Origin: Bacillota bacterium
GTDB taxonomy: Bacteria > Bacillota > Dethiobacteria > DTU022
Length of the DNA stretch: 5,420 bases
Direction: 5' to 3'
NCBI GenBank assembly: GCA_012797095.1
Contig: JAAZPS010000283.1
Location: 1-5,420 of the forward strand
This document shows positions 1 through 4,769 of the stretch, piece after piece (position 1 is the stretch's first letter; the number at the start of each line of letters is the position of its first letter). Position numbers and translations under genes: made by a program. Under the pieces are notes generated by a model. That model was not told the origin of the DNA. It saw only the letters and a list, made by a program, of their open reading frames with translations, and ran no database searches.

Positions 1-64
1 CGCCGCGGTCGTGTCCGTCGAGACCCGGCTTGGCCACGAGCACCCTGATCTTCCGTTCCTCCAT
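1..64 (-). CDS. B12-binding small subunit of acyl-CoA mutase (5' end only)
   Basis: Only the first 21 codons lie in the window; the gene continues past the left edge. The ATG at 64-62 opens a peptide that includes RVLVAKPGLDGHDRG. This is the hallmark start of the cobalamin-binding domain of methylmalonyl/isobutyryl-CoA mutases. The DxHxxG motif is visible, with Asp16 and His18; His18 would be the lower axial ligand of cobalt (base-off/His-on binding). The start is supported by AAGGGGG at 78-72, 7 nt before the ATG. The domain begins almost at residue 1, so this is a free-standing B12 subunit partnering the large subunit encoded upstream, as in IcmA/IcmB or two-gene archaeal-type mutases, not the C-terminus of a fused enzyme. 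The roughly 110 or more remaining residues cannot be checked. Whether it serves isobutyryl-CoA or methylmalonyl-CoA cannot be told from this fragment. Confidence 0.88.
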   Translation of the reverse strand, partial: MEERKIRVLVAKPGLDGHDRG

Positions 65-84
65 AAACACACCCCCTTATAAAG

Positions 85-106
85 GGAACCGGCCTTTTCC
101 GGCTCC
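85..106 (-). other. Small hairpin in the leader of the B12-binding subunit gene
   Basis: On the minus-strand transcript, GGAGCCGG (106-99) can pair with CCGGTTCC (92-85) through 8 pairs, one of them G-U, around the loop AAAAGG. It ends 6 nt before the AAGGGGG ribosome binding site. There is no U-tract after it, so it does not look like an intrinsic terminator. It could stabilise the downstream message or modulate initiation. A stem this short could also arise by chance in GC-rich DNA, so support is weak. Confidence 0.3.
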
Positions 107-189
107 AGGCTATTTCCCCCCGGGCAGCGGCAAATCCTGCATTTTCGGAAAAGAATGGGCCGCTATCCTCTGTTTTCAAATGAAACCGA

Positions 190-276
190 TGAGTCAAAGT
201 CACCGTCCCCTTGACTCACGTCAGCGTCCCCTTGACTCAGTCCCCCTTGAGTCAAGGGGACGGTGACTTTGACTCA
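190..276. repeat. Nested palindromic repeat (29-bp perfect inverted arms plus a third partial copy)
   Basis: Arm A (190-218) and arm B (248-276) are exact reverse complements of each other over 29 bp. Each arm is itself palindromic at its ends, TGAGTCAA and TTGACTCA enclosing 13 nt. The 29-nt centre (219-247) holds a third partial copy at 220-239 that matches 199-218 with one mismatch and can pair with 248-267 around an 8-nt loop. Two competing folds are therefore possible: a long arm A/arm B stem or a shorter centre/arm B hairpin. On the minus strand the element starts exactly at the TGA stop codon of the mutase large subunit (276-274). No U-tract follows, so it is not a classical terminator. 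The architecture resembles REP/BIME-type or small non-autonomous palindromic elements. No transposase is present, and the family is not identified from this window. Confidence 0.85.
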
Positions 277-1923
277 GAAAAGGGCTTTTTCCCGGTACTC
301 GCCGAAGACCTTTTTGAGGGTGCCGATGATCTCGCCCTCGGTGGCAAGGAGCCCGGCCGCCTCCAGGATGAGCGGGATCAGGTTCTCGCTGCCGGCGGCT
401 GCCCGGCCGAGCCGCTCGAGCACCCCGGCCACGGCGATATTGTCGCGGCGCTCCTTCAGCCGGCGCAGCCGCGCCACCTGCTGCTGCTCCACCACCGGAT
501 CGATCTTCAGAAGTTCGATATTGAGCGGCTCCGCGGAGCCGAACCGGTTCACCCCGACAACGATCCTTTCGCCCCGGTCCACCGCCCGCTGGTAGGTGTA
601 GGCGGCATCGGCGATCTCCTGCTGGAAAAAGCCGCGCTCGATCGCCTCGAGCACCCCGCCCAGCGCCTCGATCCGCCGGAAATATTCTTCCGCCGCCGCC
701 TCCATCTCGTTCGTCAGCGCCTCGATGAAGTAGGAGCCGCCCAGCGGGTCGATCGTGTTGGCCGCGCCGCTCTCGTAGGCGATGATCTGCTGGCTGCGCA
801 GGGCGATCCGGACCGCCTTCTCCGTGGGCAGGGCCAGCACCTCATCCATGGAGTTCGTATGGAGCGACTGGGGCCCCCCCAGAACCGCTGCCAGCGCCTC
901 TATAGCCGTGCGGACAATATTGTTCTCCGGCTCCTGCGCCGTGAGGCTGCACCCCGCTGTCTGCGTATGAAAGCGCATCATCCAGGAGCGGGGGTCTTTG
1001 GCCCCGTAGCGCTCCTTCATCTGGCGGGCCCAGATCCGCCGCGCTGCCCGGTACTTGCAGATCTCCTCGAAAAAATCGAGATGGGCATTGAAGAAGAACG
1101 AGAGGCGGGGTGCAAAATCATCCACCGCCAGTCCCGCGGCGATCCCGGCCTCGACGTAGGCAAAGCCGTCGGCCAGGGTGAAGGCCAGCTCCTGCACCGC
1201 CGTGGAGCCGGCTTCGCGGATATGGTAACCGCTGATGCTGACCGTGTTCCAGCGCGGCACCTCCTTCGCCGCAAAGGCAAAGATATCGGTGATCAGCCTC
1301 AGCGACGGCTTCGGCGGAAAGATCCACGACTTCTGCGCGGTATATTCCTTGAGGATATCGTTCTGGATGGTCCCGCCGAGCCGCTCCAGCCCGATCCCCT
1401 GCTTCAGTGCGGCGGCCAGGTAGAAGCACCAGAGCACCGCCGCCGGCCCGTTGATCGTCATCGAGGTGGTGATCCGATCCAGGGGAATTTCGGCAAAAAG
1501 CACCTCCATATCTTCCAGCGAATCCACGGCCACCCCGCAGCGGCCGACCTCACCGGCCGAGCGGGGATGGTCCGAATCGTACCCCATGATCGTCGGCATA
1601 TCGAAAGCGACGCTCAGCCCGGTCTGGCCCTGCTCCAGCAGGTAACGGTAGCGCCGGTTGGAAGCGGCGGCATCGCCGAAACCGGAGAACTGACGCATCG
1701 TCCAGAAGCGGCCGCGGTACATATCGGCCTGCACCCCCCGGGTAAAGGGATAGCTGCCCGGAAAACCGAGGTCGCGCCGGTAGTCGAACCCGGCGAGATC
1801 TTCCGGCGTGTACAGGGCCTCGATCTCCTTCCCGGAAATGGTCTGAAAAGGCCCCGGGCGCTCCCCGGCCGCCTCTTTGATCCTTGCTTTATCCCCCCCG
1901 GCCCAATTCTTCTCTTCGGGCAT
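274..1923 (-). CDS. icmA: B12-dependent acyl-CoA mutase large subunit, isobutyryl-CoA mutase type (methylmalonyl-CoA mutase family)
   Basis: A 549-residue catalytic TIM-barrel subunit without a B12-binding domain; that domain is encoded separately just downstream. Family motifs run in order: WTMRQF near residues 74-79, GLSVAFDMPT near 102-111, GTIQNDILKEYTAQ near 184-197, SISGYH ending at His234, TQTAGCSLTAQ, SLHTNS and IDPLGGSYF. His234 matches the conserved His244 of Propionibacterium methylmalonyl-CoA mutase. Phe79 and Gln197 replace Tyr89 and Arg207 of that enzyme, which bind the substrate carboxylate; Phe/Gln is the known isobutyryl-CoA mutase pair (Phe80/Gln198 in Streptomyces IcmA). 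The expected reaction is isobutyryl-CoA to n-butyryl-CoA, reversibly, in the cytoplasm. The ATG at 1923 is chosen because AAGGAGG lies 7 nt upstream; a GTG nine codons earlier would put that site inside the gene. The stop codon is contributed by the palindromic repeat. Family certain; substrate inferred from two residues. Confidence 0.93.
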   Translation of the reverse strand: MPEEKNWAGGDKARIKEAAGERPGPFQTISGKEIEALYTPEDLAGFDYRRDLGFPGSYPFTRGVQADMYRGRFWTMRQFSGFGDAAASNRRYRYLLEQGQTGLSVAFDMPTIMGYDSDHPRSAGEVGRCGVAVDSLEDMEVLFAEIPLDRITTSMTINGPAAVLWCFYLAAALKQGIGLERLGGTIQNDILKEYTAQKSWIFPPKPSLRLITDIFAFAAKEVPRWNTVSISGYHIREAGSTAVQELAFTLADGFAYVEAGIAAGLAVDDFAPRLSFFFNAHLDFFEEICKYRAARRIWARQMKERYGAKDPRSWMMRFHTQTAGCSLTAQEPENNIVRTAIEALAAVLGGPQSLHTNSMDEVLALPTEKAVRIALRSQQIIAYESGAANTIDPLGGSYFIEALTNEMEAAAEEYFRRIEALGGVLEAIERGFFQQEIADAAYTYQRAVDRGERIVVGVNRFGSAEPLNIELLKIDPVVEQQQVARLRRLKERRDNIAVAGVLERLGRAAAGSENLIPLILEAAGLLATEGEIIGTLKKVFGEYREKALF

Positions 1924-1930
1924 CACTGCT

Positions 1931-1937
1931 CCTCCTT
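1931..1937 (-). promoter_or_regulatory. Ribosome binding site deciding the mutase start
   Basis: AAGGAGG on the minus strand, followed by 7 nt and then ATG at 1923. It favours this ATG over the in-frame GTG at 1950, which would add nine poorly family-like residues and place the binding site inside the coding region. The 42-nt gap from the meaB stop means the mutase has its own initiation site rather than overlapping translation. Confidence 0.8.
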
Positions 1938-1965
1938 GCTCTATCCCCACAGCAGCCAGAGACTG

Positions 1966-2907
1966 CTAGTCGGGGAAATTGATCTGCCGGAGCAGTTCCC
2001 GGGCCGCGCTGTACGGATCGCGCCGCCGCAGAGCAATAGCTTCGATTAATTGATCCAATGAGATCTGCGTCCTGATATTCTCCCAAACCCTGCTTTTAAC
2101 CAGGAACTCAACCAGCTCGCCCAGCTCGCGTGCGGCGCGCTGCCGGCGCCTCGCCTCGAAGAGGCCGTGCTGCTCCAGATAGCGGCGGTGCTCCAGCAGC
2201 GAGCGCCACAGCCCGGCAACACCCTCCCCGTTAAGCGAGATCACCGGCAGGACCGGCGGCCGCCAGCCGGGCTCTTCCTTGAGCTCGAGCATCATCTTCA
2301 CCTCGGCAGCGGTGCGCTCGGCCCCCGGAAGATCGGATTTGTTGATCACGAAAAGATCGCCGATCTCCATGATCCCCGCCTTGATCGTCTGAACGCTGTC
2401 ACCGCCCGCCGGGGTGAGCACCACTGCGGTGCTGTCGGCGGCCTTGACGATATCCACCTCCGACTGACCCACCCCGACCGTCTCGATGACAATGAAGTCC
2501 TTGCCGAAAGCATCCATCACCTGCACCGCACCCAGCACCGCCCGGGAAAGGCCGCCCAGGCTGCCGCGCGTCCCCATGCTGCGGATGAAGATGCCGCTGT
2601 CAAGGGCGTGATCCTGCATCCGGATCCGGTCTCCCAGGATCGCGCCGCCGGTGAAGGGGCTGGTCGGATCGACGGCGATCACCCCCACGGTAAAGCCGTC
2701 CCGGCGCATCACCTCGAGCAGCCGGTCCACCAGCGAGCTTTTCCCCGCCCCCGGCGCCCCGGTGATTCCGATGAGATAGGCCTTCCCCGTATGGGGGAAC
2801 AGCTGCTGGATATACTCTTCCTTCCGCGGGTCATTGTTCTCGACCAGCGTGATCAGGCGGGCCAGTGCCCGCCGATCGCCCTGCAGCAGCTCCCGAACCA
2901 GATCCAT
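1966..2907 (-). CDS. meaB: MeaB-type GTPase, chaperone of the acyl-CoA mutase (ArgK family)
   Basis: A 313-residue G3E-family P-loop GTPase. MeaB proteins gate delivery of adenosylcobalamin to the mutase, and protect it from and help reverse inactivation using GTP hydrolysis. Visible motifs are the Walker A GAPGAGKSS at 50-58, the VDPTSPFTGGAILGDRIRM segment from about residue 79, the ETVGVGQSE switch/G3 region at 142-150, the guanine-specificity NKSD at 189-192, and a C-terminal helical tail ending in YSAARELLRQI typical of the dimerisation region. Length and start (MDLVRELLQGDRRALARLIT) match the family. Initiation is unusual: GGAGG abuts the ATG directly, so GGGGGG 6 nt upstream is the likelier ribosome contact. 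The mutase follows after 42 nt, the classic MeaB-mutase pairing. In IcmF enzymes this GTPase is fused to the mutase; here it is separate. A strong terminator lies just before it. Confidence 0.96.
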   Translation of the reverse strand: MDLVRELLQGDRRALARLITLVENNDPRKEEYIQQLFPHTGKAYLIGITGAPGAGKSSLVDRLLEVMRRDGFTVGVIAVDPTSPFTGGAILGDRIRMQDHALDSGIFIRSMGTRGSLGGLSRAVLGAVQVMDAFGKDFIVIETVGVGQSEVDIVKAADSTAVVLTPAGGDSVQTIKAGIMEIGDLFVINKSDLPGAERTAAEVKMMLELKEEPGWRPPVLPVISLNGEGVAGLWRSLLEHRRYLEQHGLFEARRRQRAARELGELVEFLVKSRVWENIRTQISLDQLIEAIALRRRDPYSAARELLRQINFPD

Positions 2908-2919
2908 CCTCCGCCCCCC
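2908..2919 (-). promoter_or_regulatory. Unusual ribosome binding region of meaB
   Basis: Two purine-rich candidates lie before the meaB ATG: GGAGG (2912-2908) touching the start codon, which is too close for normal use, and GGGGGG (2919-2914) with a 6-nt spacer. No other in-frame start codon is available nearby that would give GGAGG a normal distance. The G-run is therefore the probable site, and initiation may be inefficient. Confidence 0.5.
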
Positions 2920-2933
2920 GTTCGCCCGTCTTT

Positions 2934-2983
2934 AAAAACAATTTTCCCTGCATCGGCGACCGGCGCCGGCACAGGGAAAATTG
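2934..2983 (-). terminator. Rho-independent terminator between cobO and meaB
   Basis: On the minus-strand transcript a perfect 12-bp stem forms between CAATTTTCCCTG (2983-2972) and CAGGGAAAATTG (2950-2939). After a 2x2 internal mismatch the apex continues as a 6-bp GC-rich stem (2969-2964 with 2958-2953, one pair G-U) closed by a 5-nt loop. The stem is followed immediately by TTTTT (2938-2934). It starts 9 nt after the cobO stop codon, the usual position for a terminator, and leaves only 26 nt before the meaB start. It can act as the end of the dehydrogenase-cobO transcript or as a partial terminator/attenuator for meaB and the mutase. Confidence 0.85.
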
Positions 2984-2992
2984 GGAGCCGCC

Positions 2993-3523
2993 CTAGTACT
3001 CGATCCCCTTGCGGCTTTCCACACCTTCGTTGTAATGGTGCTTGATCATCAGCACCTCGCTGACCAGATCGGCCCGCCGGACCAGCTCCGGCGAGGCCGC
3101 CCGCCCGGTCAGGATCAGATCGACCGCCGCCGGTTTCTGCTCCACCAGCTCGAGCAGATCGGCCAGCGGGATAAGCCCGTAGTCGACGGCCACATTGATC
3201 TCGTCGAGCACCACCAGATCGTACTCGCCGCTGTCGATGGCCTTGCGGGCCCGGGCAAAGCCGTCGCGGGCCAGCTCCACGTCAACAGGATCGGGGTCGC
3301 CGCGCTTGACAAAGAGATCCCGCCCGGCCCGGTCGATCGTCAGCTGGGCCAGTTTCTCCGCAGCGAGGAATTCACCGTAATCGCGCCCTTTCATGAAATG
3401 GATCATATAGACGCGGTAACCGTGTCCCAGCGCCCGCAGCGCCTGCCCCACGGCTGCGGTTGTTTTTCCCTTGCCGTCCCCGGTGTAAACCATCACCAGG
3501 CCTTTTTTTGCCTCTTCTGCCAT
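2993..3523 (-). CDS. cobO: Cob(I)yrinic acid a,c-diamide adenosyltransferase / corrinoid adenosyltransferase (BtuR/CobO/CobP family)
   Basis: A 176-residue cytosolic enzyme that transfers the adenosyl group of ATP to cob(I)alamin or a cob(I)yrinate precursor, giving the adenosylcobalamin needed by the mutase encoded downstream. Visible features are the modified P-loop GDGKGKTT at 15-22, FMKG near 43-46, the YDLVVLDEIN strand with Asp107-Glu108 at 101-110, TGR at 139-141, the KHHYNEG segment at 161-167 and the family-typical C-terminus RKGIEY. Length fits the family. The chosen ATG (3523) gives a normal N-terminus, MAEEAKKGLVMVYTG. Its ribosome site AAAGGAG is rather far away, with a 13-nt spacer. 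A second in-frame ATG at codon 11 has AAAGG 7 nt upstream but would trim the first beta strand. It lies 82 nt after the acyl-CoA dehydrogenase stop and ends at a strong terminator. Confidence 0.95.
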   Translation of the reverse strand: MAEEAKKGLVMVYTGDGKGKTTAAVGQALRALGHGYRVYMIHFMKGRDYGEFLAAEKLAQLTIDRAGRDLFVKRGDPDPVDVELARDGFARARKAIDSGEYDLVVLDEINVAVDYGLIPLADLLELVEQKPAAVDLILTGRAASPELVRRADLVSEVLMIKHHYNEGVESRKGIEY

Positions 3524-3536
3524 CTTGTCTGTTTTG

Positions 3537-3543
3537 CTCCTTT
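3537..3543 (-). promoter_or_regulatory. Ribosome binding site of cobO, long spacer
   Basis: AAAGGAG on the minus strand with a 13-nt gap to the ATG at 3523, longer than the spacing of 7 nt seen for the two mutase subunits and the acyl-CoA dehydrogenase in this window. No GTG, TTG or ATG in the correct frame lies between, so it remains the best site for the full-length protein. Confidence 0.55.
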
Positions 3544-3548
3544 CTACC

Positions 3549-3580
3549 GGCGGAAAGATCGCTTCAGGCGCTTTCCCGCC
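3549..3580 (-). other. Hairpin in the cobO leader
   Basis: In the minus-strand transcript GGCGGGAAAG (3580-3571) pairs with CTTTCCGCC (3557-3549): nine pairs with one bulged G, around a 13-nt loop. It sits 5 nt before the AAAGGAG site of cobO and has no U-tract, so it is not a terminator. It might separate translation of the dehydrogenase and cobO or stabilise an mRNA end. The gap is too short (82 nt) for a cobalamin riboswitch. Confidence 0.4.
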
Positions 3581-3605
3581 CGGCCCGGTCCGGTATCCGA
3601 TGCCG

Positions 3606-4748
3606 CTATTCCCGTACCAGGTAACGTGATATGACCATGCGCTGCGCTTCGCTGGTCCCTTCGTAGATCTCGGTGATCTTGGCATCGCGCATGAAGCGCT
3701 CGACGGGGTAATCACGGGTATAGCCGTAGCCGCCGAAGATCTGCACCGCCTTGGTGGTGATCTCCATGGCCGCCTCAGAGGCGAAGAGCTTGGCCATGGC
3801 CGAAGCCTTGCCGTAGGGCAGCCCCTCGTTCTCCAGGTAGGCCGCCTGATAGGTCAGCAGCCGGGCCGCCTCCACCTTGGTGGCCATATCGGCCAGCATG
3901 AACGAGATCGCCTGAAAATCGGCGATGGGCCGGCCAAACTGCTCCCTGGTCTTGGCATAGGCGACCGCCTCCTCGAGAGCACCCTGGGCGATCCCCAGCG
4001 CCTGGGCGGCGATCCCGTTGCGCCCACCATCGAGGGTACTCAGGGCGATCTTCAGCCCCTCGCCCTCCTTGCCGAGCAGGTTTTCCTGCGGCACCCGGCA
4101 ATCTTCAAAGATAACCTCCAGGGTCGGCGACGAGCGCAGCCCCATCTTCCGCTCCTTCTTGCCAAAGGAGAGCCCGGGGGTCCCCTTCTCCACGATGAAG
4201 GCACTCATCCCCCGCGAGCCCTTCTCCTTGTCGGTCATGGCGAAGACAACATAGGTCTCGGCCTCGCCGGCATTGGTGATGAAGATCTTGTTCCCGCTGA
4301 TCAGGTAGCTGTCCCCCTCGAGCTTTGCCGTCGTCTGGGCCGCAGCGGCATCGGTGCCGGCGGTGGCCTCGGTCAGGGCAAAGGCGCCCATCGTCTCGCC
4401 CAAGGCCAGCGGCTCGAGGTACTTTTTCTTCTGCTCGTCGCTGCCGTACTTGAAGATAGGCCAGCCGGCCAGCGAAATATGGGCCGAAAGCGTCGTCCCC
4501 ATGGAGGCGTCGACCCGGGAAAGCTCCTCCACGGCGATGACGTAGCTGATGAAATCGCTTTCCGCCCCACCGTACTCCTCGGGCCAGGGAATTCCGGTCA
4601 GCCCCAGCTGACCCATCTTGTCAAAAAGATCCCGCGAGAACAGCTCCTTTTCATCCCGCTCCTCCGCACTGGGTTTGACCTCTTTTTCCGCAAAGTCCCG
4701 CACCATCTGCCGCGTCATCTTCTGCTCATCGGTCAGGATAAAATTCAT
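3606..4748 (-). CDS. Short-chain acyl-CoA dehydrogenase (butyryl/branched short-chain type)
   Basis: A complete 380-residue FAD-dependent acyl-CoA dehydrogenase, normal length for the family. It oxidises a short acyl-CoA to the 2-enoyl-CoA and passes electrons to an electron-transfer flavoprotein, which is not in the window. The N-terminal helical domain starts MNFILTDEQKMTRQ; the FAD motif FALTEATAGTDAA is at 123-135, the middle beta domain includes KMGLRSSPTLEVIFEDCRVP at 201-220, the second FAD contact REQFGRPIADFQA is at 268-280, and QIFGGYGYTRDYPVERFMRD is at 336-355. The catalytic base is Glu363 in IYEGTS. The isovaleryl-CoA dehydrogenase alternative base position reads Gly242 (LDGGR), which argues against that enzyme. 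In this context butyryl-CoA or isobutyryl-CoA are the likely substrates (inference). GGAGGT lies 7 nt before the ATG. It follows its paralogue by only 21 nt, so the two are surely co-transcribed. Confidence 0.95.
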   Translation of the reverse strand: MNFILTDEQKMTRQMVRDFAEKEVKPSAEERDEKELFSRDLFDKMGQLGLTGIPWPEEYGGAESDFISYVIAVEELSRVDASMGTTLSAHISLAGWPIFKYGSDEQKKKYLEPLALGETMGAFALTEATAGTDAAAAQTTAKLEGDSYLISGNKIFITNAGEAETYVVFAMTDKEKGSRGMSAFIVEKGTPGLSFGKKERKMGLRSSPTLEVIFEDCRVPQENLLGKEGEGLKIALSTLDGGRNGIAAQALGIAQGALEEAVAYAKTREQFGRPIADFQAISFMLADMATKVEAARLLTYQAAYLENEGLPYGKASAMAKLFASEAAMEITTKAVQIFGGYGYTRDYPVERFMRDAKITEIYEGTSEAQRMVISRYLVRE

Positions 4749-4769
4749 TGTACCTACCTCCAGTTCTTT

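Noticed and set aside
65..189. Promoter for the B12-binding subunit (TTGAAA at about 179-174 on the minus strand)
   Set aside because: At 17-nt spacing the -10 hexamer would be ATTCTT, a poor match, and nothing better was seen; not enough to annotate.
190..276. The palindromic repeat as an intrinsic terminator or a CRISPR fragment
   Set aside because: No U-tract follows on either side, and there are inverted copies with internal symmetry rather than regularly spaced direct repeats with unique spacers.
1924..1950. Upstream GTG start for the mutase, adding nine residues
   Set aside because: The AAGGAGG site would lie inside the coding region, and the ATG at 1923 has ideal spacing from it.
211..2049. 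A 612-codon open frame on the plus strand opposite the mutase gene
   Set aside because: It runs antisense to a clearly recognisable mutase and encodes an Arg/Pro/His/Leu-rich protein without family motifs, the usual shadow of a GC-rich gene with G/C third positions.
3524..3605. Cobalamin riboswitch before cobO
   Set aside because: The 82-nt gap is too short for the aptamer and holds only a simple bulged hairpin; no B12-box was recognised.
2167..3634. Two long plus-strand open frames (2167-3045 and 2981-3634) opposite meaB and cobO
   Set aside because: Both are antisense to genes with unmistakable motifs, have biased composition and show no recognisable domain; they also cross the terminator region.
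3524..3715. A 64-residue N-terminal extension of cobO reaching into the end of the dehydrogenase gene
   Set aside because: The extension overlaps 110 bases of a real gene in another frame, resembles no adenosyltransferase N-terminus and ignores the AAAGGAG site before the ATG at 3523.
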